NCBI GenBank assembly: GCA_951812305.1
Contig: CATOSB010000012.1
Span: forward strand, 209,591-273,590
Source of the DNA: an uncultured Paracoccaceae bacterium
GTDB taxonomy: Bacteria; Pseudomonadota; Alphaproteobacteria; Rhodobacterales; Rhodobacteraceae
Reading direction: 5' to 3'
Length of the DNA: 64,000 bases
A model generated the notes under the pieces. It did not search any database. It saw nothing but the letters and a program-made list of their open reading frames with translations, and was not told the DNA's origin. This document shows, piece after piece, positions 8,280 to 15,951 of this stretch; positions within the stretch are counted from its first letter, which is position 1; every line of letters starts with the position of its first letter. A program made the translations under genes and the position numbers.

Positions 8280-9038
8280 ATGGAAATCAAAGGAAATCAC
8301 GTTCTCATCACCGGCGGCGGCGGTGACATCGGCCTCGGAATTGCCCGCGCATTCCTTGAACGCGGAAAGCGTGTCACGCTTGTTGATCAAAACGCTGCAC
8401 CGGCGGAGGAGTTGTCCGCCGCACTCGGGCAATTGACTTTGATCGAACTGGATCTTTCGGATTCCGCGGCAGTCGAAGCCCAACTAAGCCCATTGGCGCA
8501 GAGCGATGACGCGCCCGACATACTCATCAATGGTGTCGGTTGGTCGCCCAAGTCGAACCCGGAGGGCGAGCTTTGGACCACGTGGAACATGCCGGTCGAT
8601 CACTTCAAACACGTCGTCGCGGTCAATCTGACGGCCGTGTTTCAATGCACCGGCCTGTTTATCCCCGCAATGCTGAATCGCGGCCACGGGCGCATCATCA
8701 ATATCGGTGCATTGGCCGCCCGCGTCGGCGGCAAGGTCGCGCCGGTTCATTATGTTTCGGCGAAGTCCGGCGTTCTTGGCCTGACCAAAGTGGTGGCGCG
8801 GGAGCTCAGCGGTACTGGCGTGACCATCAATGCGATCAACCCGGGCCGGATCGACACGAAAATGATCAGGGACGTCCCGGATGAGGTCAATAAGGCAATT
8901 GCCGCGAATATTCCGGTCGGTCGATTGGGGACGCCCGAGGATATCGCCAATACGTGCCTCTATCTGGCCTCTGACCTTGCCGATTATCTGACCGGAACGA
9001 CGCTTGAGGTAAATGGGGGGCTTTATGTCGGCCCCTAG
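8280..9038 (+). CDS. SDR family NAD(P)-dependent oxidoreductase
   Basis: This 252-residue short-chain dehydrogenase has the nucleotide-binding motif TGGGGDIG near residues 11-18 and the catalytic YVSAK (Tyr-x-x-x-Lys) near residue 158. The NNAG-type motif is replaced by INGVG, and the end of the protein, LTGTTLEVNGGLYV, is typical of classical SDRs. An Asp after the second beta strand (TLVDQN) favours NAD over NADP. ATG at 8280 is preferred over the GTG one codon earlier. It lies between the sulfatase and the second split transketolase, so it probably oxidises the desulfated alcohol to a ketone. The substrate is inferred only. Confidence 0.88.
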   Translation: MEIKGNHVLITGGGGDIGLGIARAFLERGKRVTLVDQNAAPAEELSAALGQLTLIELDLSDSAAVEAQLSPLAQSDDAPDILINGVGWSPKSNPEGELWTTWNMPVDHFKHVVAVNLTAVFQCTGLFIPAMLNRGHGRIINIGALAARVGGKVAPVHYVSAKSGVLGLTKVVARELSGTGVTINAINPGRIDTKMIRDVPDEVNKAIAANIPVGRLGTPEDIANTCLYLASDLADYLTGTTLEVNGGLYVGP

Positions 9039-9077
9039 AAACCGAAAAACAACGATTTGAACAAGGAGAAGAGCGCG

Positions 9078-10049
9078 ATGTTGCTCCCCAAAGATAGTGG
9101 CGTCGATCCCGCGCCATTCGATGCGATCAGCTTTGACCTGTGTTCGCGCCGCAAGGACGTGTTGATCATGAGTTCGGACCTCAGCAAATATTGCCAGGTC
9201 GTGCGGGTGAAGAATGAGCTGCCTAAGCAACATCTGGACGTCGGTATGGCGGAGCAGAACCTGCTGTCGGTTGCCGCAGGCGTTGCCAAAGGCGGCTATA
9301 TCCCCATCGCAACCTGCTTCGCCTGTTATATCACACGCCGCGCCTATGATCAGATGATGATTTGTATGGGAACGGGTTCAGGCCCCGGAACCAATCAGGA
9401 AACAGGTCCGACCAATATCGCCATCGGCTTCACTCCCGGCATCGCCAACCCGGCGCGCATTCACCATCAGGCCGCCGAAGACCTTGGTATGGTCCGCGCC
9501 ATCCCGAATGCGAACGTAATAGATCCAATGGATCCGACCGATTTTCGCGCCGCTGTGAACGCCGCCGTTGATATGCCGGGTCTGACTTACATCCGGGGGC
9601 ACCGGGGCGACACGCCTCGTTTGCTGGACCCCGACAAGTTCACCTTTGAATTGGGCAAAACCTATAAGCTCAAGGAAGGCAAAGGCATAGGCATCGTCGC
9701 GACCGGTCACGCTTCGCAATGGGCGCTGGAAGCCTCTGACATCCTGACTGAACGCGGTGTGGATCATTCATTACTGCATGTGCCGACAATCAAACCGGTG
9801 AACGAGAGTGAAATCGCCGACTTCGCCTTCGCGCATAGTCAGATCGTTACCGTTGAAAACCACCAGATCGTGACCGGGCTAGGATCGCTTGTGACTGAAA
9901 TCGTGTCAGACATTGGTGGCGGTCCGCGCATCACCCGGTTTGGCCTGCCGAACCAATGGGCCCCGGGCGGCACGCTGCCCTTTATCCGCAAAGAACTGGG
10001 GCTGGACGGTGAAACGTTGGCAAACCGTATCGCGGGAGTGATGTCATGA
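9078..10049 (+). CDS. Transketolase, C-terminal subunit (second copy)
   Basis: This 323-residue protein corresponds to the pyrimidine-binding and C-terminal transketolase domains. The catalytic Glu is in LDVGMAEQNLLSVAAG. The ATG at 9078 is preferred because AAGGAGA lies at 9063-9069. It differs strongly from the copy at 584-1567, so it is a separate paralogue and not a recent duplicate. It precedes its N-terminal partner, the reverse of the usual order, and overlaps it by 4 bases. Together the two should make one TPP enzyme that moves a two-carbon unit. Confidence 0.88.
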   Translation: MLLPKDSGVDPAPFDAISFDLCSRRKDVLIMSSDLSKYCQVVRVKNELPKQHLDVGMAEQNLLSVAAGVAKGGYIPIATCFACYITRRAYDQMMICMGTGSGPGTNQETGPTNIAIGFTPGIANPARIHHQAAEDLGMVRAIPNANVIDPMDPTDFRAAVNAAVDMPGLTYIRGHRGDTPRLLDPDKFTFELGKTYKLKEGKGIGIVATGHASQWALEASDILTERGVDHSLLHVPTIKPVNESEIADFAFAHSQIVTVENHQIVTGLGSLVTEIVSDIGGGPRITRFGLPNQWAPGGTLPFIRKELGLDGETLANRIAGVMS

Positions 10050-10891
10050 GGCGCAATAATTCAATCCTCGATCTGGAACTGATCGCCGCGAAAATCCGGC
10101 GAAATGCTTTGGAGATTTCCCGTCAACGTGGCGGATATGCGGCGCAGGGTGTGGCGCTCGCCGATATCGCCGCAACGCTTTATTTCGACGAATTGCGACC
10201 CGATGGTGACGGATGGTTCCACGACCGCTTTGTCATGTCCAACGGACATGACGCGATCATGACCTATTGCGCACTGGCGGAGTCCGGCCATTATTCGATG
10301 GAGGAACTCAAGACCTACAACGAGGATGGCACCACTATCGATCAAAGCCCGATAGAGGGCCAGCTAGGGTTCGAGATCACCGCCGGATCACTCGGTCAAG
10401 GACCAAGCCAATCGGCCGGGCTGGCATGGGCGCTGCGCCAACAAGGATCGGACGCCCGTGTCTATTGCCTGTTCTCAGACGGGGAACTTCAAGAGGGAAA
10501 TACTTGGGAAGGGGTGATGTTCGCCGGGCACCAGAAACTTTCGAACCTTTGCTACATTGTTGACAACAACGACATGCAGGCTTCCGGCCACCCGACAGAC
10601 GTTTTGACGGTCGAGCCGGTGCCGGAGAAGTTCGAAGCCTTCGGCTTCAAGGCCCACCGGATCAGCGGCACAGACGTGGCCGAACTTCTCGACACCTTTG
10701 AAGAGGCCCGAAATACAACGGATCGCCCCTATGTGATGGTCTGCGACACGCGACTGTGGGACGGGATCGATTGCCTGCAACAGGCCTTGCCGATGGCGCA
10801 TTACACCGCAAAGGGCGCCGTAGATTGGGATGCTGGAATGGCGGAAATCAACGCGGTTATCCAAGCACTAGAGGAACGGCGACGTGGCTGA
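10046..10891 (+). CDS. Transketolase, N-terminal subunit (second copy)
   Basis: This 281-residue protein is the TPP diphosphate-binding half of transketolase. The motif reads SDGELQEGNTWEGVMFAG with DNN following; the first Gly of the usual GDG is Ser. SNGHDAIMTYCALAESG and AGSLGQGPSQSAGLAWALR match other family motifs. It overlaps the upstream C-terminal subunit gene (ATGA) and the downstream SDR gene (8 bases). The pair belongs to the tctCBA-sulfatase-SDR operon and is the second split transketolase within 11 kb. Confidence 0.88.
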   Translation: MRRNNSILDLELIAAKIRRNALEISRQRGGYAAQGVALADIAATLYFDELRPDGDGWFHDRFVMSNGHDAIMTYCALAESGHYSMEELKTYNEDGTTIDQSPIEGQLGFEITAGSLGQGPSQSAGLAWALRQQGSDARVYCLFSDGELQEGNTWEGVMFAGHQKLSNLCYIVDNNDMQASGHPTDVLTVEPVPEKFEAFGFKAHRISGTDVAELLDTFEEARNTTDRPYVMVCDTRLWDGIDCLQQALPMAHYTAKGAVDWDAGMAEINAVIQALEERRRG

Positions 10892-11663
10892 TCAAAATTT
10901 GGAAAACAAAGTCGCCGTGGTAACTGGGGCTGGCCGAGGCATAGGCAAATCTATAGCGCTCACCTTCGCCAGAACGGGCGCTGATTTGGCAATTTGTGCG
11001 AGATCAGAGAAAGAACTAGTGACGGTCAAACAAAGCGCCGAAGCCCTAGGACGGCGGTGTTTTGCAATGAGCGTCGATCTTTCAGATTCGGAGCAAACCT
11101 GCGCGTTTTGCGAAGGTGTCTTGGGTAAATTCGGAACTGTCGACCTGATCGTGAACAATGCAGGAGCGTATTTCGAACGTGGTCTTTTTGCCGACTCAGA
11201 TCCCGACCTCTGGTGGAAAACTCTGGAGATCAACGTGCGGGCACCCTATCTGATCACCCGCTTGCTCATCGGGTCGATGAACAAAGGTGGTAAGATCATA
11301 AACCTTACGTCTGGCAAAGGATTCAGCGCGGGCGCCAATAGCACCGCCTATCACGTCTCAAAGGCCGCTTTGAACATGTTGAGCGAAGGCCTCGCTAACG
11401 AACTTTGGCAGCGCGACATAGATGTTAACAGCTTGTTGCCAGGTCCGACAGCGACGGCAACATTCGACAACAATGCAGATGGATTCAGACGGACAGCCGA
11501 GGAAATCCTTGCCTCAGGCAAAGATGAACTACCGCCAGGTCTGCCGCCCTGGGAAAGGGTCAAGCACCCCGACGAGATCGCTACTGTGGCGCTGCAATTG
11601 GCGACATATCCGAGTGGAGGGCCGACTGGACAAGTCTTTTCGCTCGCCCGGCGCCCATTGTAA
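10884..11663 (+). CDS. SDR family oxidoreductase
   Basis: This 259-residue classical SDR has TGAGRGIGKS at the cofactor site (residues about 15-24), NNAG at about 90-93 and catalytic YHVSK near 157. The start is GTG at 10884, overlapping the end of the transketolase gene by 8 bases, which marks it as the last gene of the operon. It is not closely similar to the SDR at 8280. The two may oxidise or reduce different intermediates of one pathway. The substrate is unknown. Confidence 0.85.
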   Translation: MADQNLENKVAVVTGAGRGIGKSIALTFARTGADLAICARSEKELVTVKQSAEALGRRCFAMSVDLSDSEQTCAFCEGVLGKFGTVDLIVNNAGAYFERGLFADSDPDLWWKTLEINVRAPYLITRLLIGSMNKGGKIINLTSGKGFSAGANSTAYHVSKAALNMLSEGLANELWQRDIDVNSLLPGPTATATFDNNADGFRRTAEEILASGKDELPPGLPPWERVKHPDEIATVALQLATYPSGGPTGQVFSLARRPL

Positions 11664-11702
11664 GCGTCGCAGGACTCTCACGTCTTGCGAGCCGCGTGGA
11701 GC

Positions 11703-11852
11703 CTACGGTCGGTCGCGAAGTCCATGATGGAACTCGACGACTTCGGAGCGAGTCACGTCCACAATCTCTCGGGAACCTAGGTTTGGTTTGATGCGGGTCC
11801 GAACAAGGATTTCATAGCCCTCTTGTGTAGACGGCTTGCAATGATTCTGGGG
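11703..11852 (-). pseudogene. Tyrosine recombinase (phage-type integrase) remnant
   Basis: In the 298-base gap between the SDR and the MATE gene, one minus-strand frame reads HCKPSTQEGYEILVRTRIKP and then NLGSREIVDVTRSEVVEFHH followed by GLRDRP and a stop. This matches the core-binding domain of integrases (STxxxYExLLRxHIxPxLG...VTRxDVxxLHxxLR.xP). About 50 residues survive of a protein normally about 400 long; the catalytic Arg-His-Arg-Tyr domain is absent. It is a scar of an integrated element and suggests that the left accessory region was once mobile. I saw no att repeat. Confidence 0.65.
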
Positions 11853-11961
11853 GTAGTGCCTACACTAGGTATGTTTACCGAGGCAGCATTTGTTTTACAT
11901 GGCCTGAGGCCCACCACTTGAGTGGCGCGGCTTTTCCTGCCGCCAGTGATCTATGTTCCTT

Positions 11962-13329
11962 CTAGTCCAATGCTCTTAAGCCGTCCTTCCAGGCACCGGA
12001 ATAGATCCGCATGTGAAATGCAGGAAACTTCACGATTTCCTCAATCAAAAGAACAGCGATAATCCAGGTGACTCCGACGTCTAGATAAAGCGTCAATAAA
12101 GCAGTCAAAGACACTTTGAACAGCCACTGGGTCCCAACAAATAGGTACATTACATATACGGTGTCCCCGGCCGCGCGAAGAGTGTTGCCGCAAATTGCAT
12201 TTGAGCTCTTGGGAAACGGCAGTAACAAAAGAACCGGGATGAACCCCAGCAGTGCTGCCGTTGTGTCGGCCTGAAGGCCCGAGTAAATGCTATCAGCGAG
12301 CAGGCAAACTGTCAGGTAGATACCCGCAACAAGGCCCGCAGCCACAAAGACGCCCCGCCAGGCATTGCCCAGAAATGCGTCCAACAAATCGCTATCCGCG
12401 CGACCACCTAACATCTGGGCGATGATTATGCCGGTCGATTGGGCCCATGACATCCCAATGGTTCCAGCAACCATGATCCACGGCAATATAAGCGTCATTG
12501 CAGCAAATTCCACAACGCTTAGGTTCGCGTAAAGAAGCATACAAATCTGGTTTGAGATCCCGGCGCTGACAAATGTCGCAACAATGGGTAGAGAAAACAC
12601 CAAATGCCGTTTCAAAGCGGCAGGAAATGACCCGTTCTGCCAGCCAGGTTCCAAGAGAGTTGCGGATTCTGTCTTGTAAAAAACCGCCGCGAGGAATGTC
12701 ACCCGGATCACAGCTGCAATGGAACTTCCGACCGCGGCGCCGACCAAACCCAATTCTGGAAATCCAAATAATCCGTGAATAAGCAAGATGCTGACCACGA
12801 TGTTGATCGGCAGAGACAGCGCATAGCTGTAAAGCGGAATTCGGGTCTTTCCACAACCGTTGAAAAAACTGCCCAGGCATTGGCTAAAGGCTTCGCCGAT
12901 GAATAGTACTGACAATACCAAAAGGTAGCTTAAGGCATCGGCCGCGATTTCGGGGGTGTGCGCAAGGGACGTGATGATGCGCTCGGCAAATACCCAAATC
13001 AGGATCAATCCAACCCCTGATGCGGTCAGATTAACTGTCAGACCGCTGGCGACTCCCGATTTTAGGCGGCGGGTTTCACTAGTACCAAATCCTTGGGCAA
13101 TACGAATTTGCGTAGCGCTTGAGAAGGCGAAAAGAAACGCCAGCAGCATTCCGGCTAAGGCAGAAGCGAGGCCCATCGCGGCCAGAGCATTCTCGCCAAG
13201 TGACGAAACGAGATATGCGTCGATGACAACGATGCCGTGCAGCATTACTGCCTTCACAGCAAGCGGCCAGGCCATGTCAAAAACAGTTTTGGTGTTTGGG
13301 GCAGCATACGCCGGCGCGGTTTTAGTCAC
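11962..13329 (-). CDS. MATE family efflux transporter
   Basis: This 455-residue protein has about twelve hydrophobic segments and the two-fold repeat of MATE exporters, with GLASALAGMLLAFLFAFSSA in the N-half, SQCLGSFFNGCGKTRIPLYS in the middle and PWIMVAGTIGMSWAQSTGII in the C-half. It would expel organic cations or drugs from the cytoplasm using a sodium or proton gradient. The start appears to be GTG. It lies 54 bases downstream of the FCD regulator on the same strand, so the two may be co-transcribed. The cargo is unknown. Confidence 0.9.
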   Translation of the reverse strand: MTKTAPAYAAPNTKTVFDMAWPLAVKAVMLHGIVVIDAYLVSSLGENALAAMGLASALAGMLLAFLFAFSSATQIRIAQGFGTSETRRLKSGVASGLTVNLTASGVGLILIWVFAERIITSLAHTPEIAADALSYLLVLSVLFIGEAFSQCLGSFFNGCGKTRIPLYSYALSLPINIVVSILLIHGLFGFPELGLVGAAVGSSIAAVIRVTFLAAVFYKTESATLLEPGWQNGSFPAALKRHLVFSLPIVATFVSAGISNQICMLLYANLSVVEFAAMTLILPWIMVAGTIGMSWAQSTGIIIAQMLGGRADSDLLDAFLGNAWRGVFVAAGLVAGIYLTVCLLADSIYSGLQADTTAALLGFIPVLLLLPFPKSSNAICGNTLRAAGDTVYVMYLFVGTQWLFKVSLTALLTLYLDVGVTWIIAVLLIEEIVKFPAFHMRIYSGAWKDGLRALD

Positions 13330-13383
13330 GTGGCCCTCAATTGAAACCGGGTGTGGCGCGCGCCCACTATTCGGATCTCGCCG

Positions 13384-14067
13384 CTAGTCTTCGAAGAAGT
13401 CCGCGTGGGATTTCCGTATACCGGAGATGACTTCATCCAGTCGGGACAAATGGTGCGTGATCTCTTTGATTACCGAATCTTCGTCGCGGGCAACAACCGC
13501 ATCGACGATCTTCCGATGATCATCAAGCAGTTCGTCCATCGCCGCCGGCTGCGCGAGGCTCAGGATGCAAATACGGTCGACCTGGGCCTTGTTCTCGATT
13601 ATCGACTCGAAAACGAACTCACAGCCCGCAGAGGCGCACAGCAATTTGTGGAAGTCATAGTCAAGCTTGTGGAAGCGATCGATGTCGTCATCGTGAATGG
13701 CTTTCTCTTGCGCCTCAATGCACCTTTCCAGCCTTGCCTGATGCACTCCCAAAGGTTTCTGACACGCGCGCCGCAAGACTTCGCTCTCTATTGCGGTCCG
13801 AATGAACCGCGCACGCTTGATCTTTTCGTTGGAAAACCGACGAACAACCGTCGCTCGTTGTGGCCGAACAAGCAAAAGTCCGCGATTTGCGAGCCTGATA
13901 AAGGCCTCCCGGACGGGCTGACGCGACACGTCAAATCTTTGCGCAATCTCGACTTCCGAAATTCGCGTTCCAGGCAGTAACTTTAGTGTGTTAATCTGAC
14001 CAATAAGGAATTCATAGACGTCGTCTGCACTGGTGCGCCTTTCGAGGGCGCCAAGAGTCTGAGACAT
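13384..14067 (-). CDS. GntR family transcriptional regulator, FadR/FCD type
   Basis: From the ATG at 14067 the protein is 227 residues. The N-terminal winged helix (about 10-75) has LPGTRISEVEIAQRFDVSRQ and PVREAFIRLANRGLL. The C-terminal FCD domain carries the metal-ligand pattern D-x3-H (LDYDFHKLL), H (DDHRKIVDAV) and H (EITHHLSRL). FCD regulators typically sense sugar acids such as uronates. It is divergent from the KdgF-like cupin and near the glucarate-dehydratase-like and alginate genes. ATACTAG strings in the two intergenic regions (14102-14108 and 15816-15830) are candidate binding sites. Longer starts up to 14265 run across the divergent promoter and are unlikely. Confidence 0.88.
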   Translation of the reverse strand: MSQTLGALERRTSADDVYEFLIGQINTLKLLPGTRISEVEIAQRFDVSRQPVREAFIRLANRGLLLVRPQRATVVRRFSNEKIKRARFIRTAIESEVLRRACQKPLGVHQARLERCIEAQEKAIHDDDIDRFHKLDYDFHKLLCASAGCEFVFESIIENKAQVDRICILSLAQPAAMDELLDDHRKIVDAVVARDEDSVIKEITHHLSRLDEVISGIRKSHADFFED

Positions 14068-14194
14068 GTTCGCTCCAGTCACTTTACAGGGACTACGTAC
14101 CATACTAGAACGCGATTGAAAAGTGTGTGTTCGTTTGGCATTGCCTACTGGGTCACATAATTGTTTCCATCGCGTATCACATAGCGAGGTTGAG
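14068..14194. promoter_or_regulatory. Divergent promoter between the FCD regulator and the cupin gene, with ATACTAG site
   Basis: This 127-base gap holds ATACTAG at 14102-14108. The same heptamer occurs twice, 8 bases apart, in the gap between the glucarate-dehydratase-like gene and algS. A GAGG before the cupin ATG fits a ribosome-binding site. No clear sigma-70 pair was fixed. Confidence 0.4.
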
Positions 14195-14512
14195 ATGGCA
14201 GAGAAAAACACCGATTCATGGGTCGAGGCGGGCACTGGAATACGAAGGCGCATATTGGCACACAACGCCGAAGCTATGACCGTCGAAGTCGAGTTTCAAA
14301 ATGGTGCGGTCGGTGAGCCCCATCATCACGAGCACGTTCAGACGATCTTCGTTCAGGCGGGCAGATTCGCATTCACCGTGAACGGAGAGCAAAGGGAATA
14401 CGGTGCCGGCGAAAGCCTTGTTATACCATCCAACGCCGTGCACGGATGTGTTGCCTTGGAAGCCGGAACACTGATCGACGGCTTTGTACCCCGCCGTGAC
14501 GATTTTCTTTGA
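14195..14512 (+). CDS. kdgF: Cupin protein, KdgF-like (unsaturated uronate linearisation)
   Basis: This 105-residue single-domain cupin has the metal-binding motif EPHHHEHVQTIFVQAGRFAF (residues about 38-57) and the second cupin motif YGAGESLVIPSNAVHGCVAL. The C-terminus DGFVPRRDDFL matches the KdgF family, which opens the 4,5-unsaturated uronate released by pectate or alginate lyases to the linear keto form. The neighbouring PL15 alginate lyase and alginate importer support this role. Its stop abuts the stop of the convergent enolase-superfamily gene. The N-terminal extension to 14123 is unlikely. Other small cupins look similar, so the function is probable rather than proven. Confidence 0.75.
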   Translation: MAEKNTDSWVEAGTGIRRRILAHNAEAMTVEVEFQNGAVGEPHHHEHVQTIFVQAGRFAFTVNGEQREYGAGESLVIPSNAVHGCVALEAGTLIDGFVPRRDDFL

Positions 14513-15763
14513 TCACCAGCGCGGCACCTGACGGACATAGTCGGGTATGTAGCGCTTGATTTCTTCGGTGTCGTTGCGGTCAATTTGGGTCTGCTCAAGG
14601 TAGGTATCGTGCAGTTCGGCCAATGCGTCGCGGTCCAACTCTACACCTAAGCCTGGTCCGGTTGGAACCGGCAACGAACCATCCTCAAACTTCCAATTTC
14701 CGCCCTTGATGACGTCGTGGTTTGTCCACGGATAGTGCGTGTCGCTGTCATAGGTCAGGTTGGGCGTGGCTGCAGCAACATGGGTGGTCGCCGCAAGGCT
14801 GATGCCGAGATGTGTGTTGGAGTGCATGGATACCCCCATACCTGCAGCCCGGCACATTTCCCCCAGATGGCGGGCGCCCGTCGCACCGCGCCAATAGTGG
14901 ATGTCAGAAAGAATGATCTGAAATGCATCCTTGGCACATCCTTCAAAAATATGTGGAAATTCAACGGCTACGAGGTTTGTGGATAGCGGTATATCAGTCT
15001 GCGCAGACAGCTCGGCCATTGCATCCATTCCGCGCACCGGGTCTTCAAGGTATTCCAGTTCGCTGCCCATTGCATCGCAAACCCGCTTGGCTGTCGGCAC
15101 CCGCCAAGCGCCCATGGGGTCGATCCGCAAGGGATGGTCCGGAAAGCGCGCGCGCAACGCCATCATGGTTTCGATCTCTTGATCAGGGGGCAGAACGCCG
15201 CCTTTGAGCTTTAGGGACTTAAAGCCGTACTTCGCCACGAAGTCTTCGGCTTGGGCGACCAGTTCATCAGGCGTCATGACCTGCCCATAAAGATCACGAC
15301 CGGGTTGATCATCGGGTTTGGCAAACTTGAAAAACAGGTATGCACTAAAATTGACCTTGTCACGAACCGCGCCGCCCAACAGATCAGATACAGGCCGGCC
15401 CGTCGCGCGCCCCTGGATATCAAGCATTGGAATCTCGAAGGCCGAATAAACGACGTCGACGACCTGATGTTGCGTCAGCATGGTCTTATGGTTGATGCCG
15501 CCCGCATTTGGCAGTGCGGCTGATACACGAGCGGCCAGATCGTTCAAATGAAAGGGGTCCATCCCAATCAGATCAGGGGAAACCTTCCGCAACCCTTCCA
15601 GCGTTTTCACAGCACCATATGTCTCGCCAAGACCAATGGTGCCGTCGTCGCATTCGACTTCGACGATTGAGCGCAGAAAGTGCGACCCATGAACTCCCTT
15701 TGTGTTCAGTAAAGGCATGTCCTCCACGGCGACCGGCGTTATTCGTACGTCTGCAATTTTCAT
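14513..15763 (-). CDS. Enolase superfamily, glucarate dehydratase-like protein
   Basis: The ATG at 15763, preceded by GGAGGG, gives 416 residues, a normal length for the mandelate racemase/glucarate dehydratase group. The catalytic K-x-K is K185-L-K187 in FKSLKLKGGV. Metal ligands follow (RIDPMGAW, EYLEDPV, then SDIHYW), and the base motif MHSNTHLGISLAATTHVAAA is close to glucarate dehydratase. Such enzymes dehydrate acid sugars to 2-keto-3-deoxy acids. It lies divergent to algS across a 121-base gap with duplicated ATACTAG sites and is likely co-regulated with alginate use. Whether it acts on glucarate, mannarate or another aldarate is not clear. Confidence 0.85.
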   Translation of the reverse strand: MKIADVRITPVAVEDMPLLNTKGVHGSHFLRSIVEVECDDGTIGLGETYGAVKTLEGLRKVSPDLIGMDPFHLNDLAARVSAALPNAGGINHKTMLTQHQVVDVVYSAFEIPMLDIQGRATGRPVSDLLGGAVRDKVNFSAYLFFKFAKPDDQPGRDLYGQVMTPDELVAQAEDFVAKYGFKSLKLKGGVLPPDQEIETMMALRARFPDHPLRIDPMGAWRVPTAKRVCDAMGSELEYLEDPVRGMDAMAELSAQTDIPLSTNLVAVEFPHIFEGCAKDAFQIILSDIHYWRGATGARHLGEMCRAAGMGVSMHSNTHLGISLAATTHVAAATPNLTYDSDTHYPWTNHDVIKGGNWKFEDGSLPVPTGPGLGVELDRDALAELHDTYLEQTQIDRNDTEEIKRYIPDYVRQVPRW

Positions 15764-15884
15764 TATGCCCTCCATTTTCTCGCCGGCCCTCGGCAAGCGT
15801 CTTGATTTTTTTCAGATACTAGCATACTAGTCAAAACAGTTGCTGACGAAAAGTCACAAACTTGCATAGCTCGAGGGAGGGGCA
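15764..15884. promoter_or_regulatory. Divergent promoter region with tandem ATACTAG operator candidate
   Basis: The gap between the glucarate-dehydratase-like gene and algS contains ATACTAGCATACTAGT at 15816-15831. It can be read as two ATACTAG repeats or as an ACTAG...CTAGT palindrome. The same heptamer sits at 14102-14108 beside the FCD-type GntR gene. A GGGAGGGG just before the algS ATG (15885) is the ribosome-binding site. Confidence 0.5.
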
Positions 15885-15951
15885 ATGCCCGGGGTCACGA
15901 TAGAACAGATCTTCAAGCGTTATGGTGCCATTCAGGTTGTGCATGGCATCG

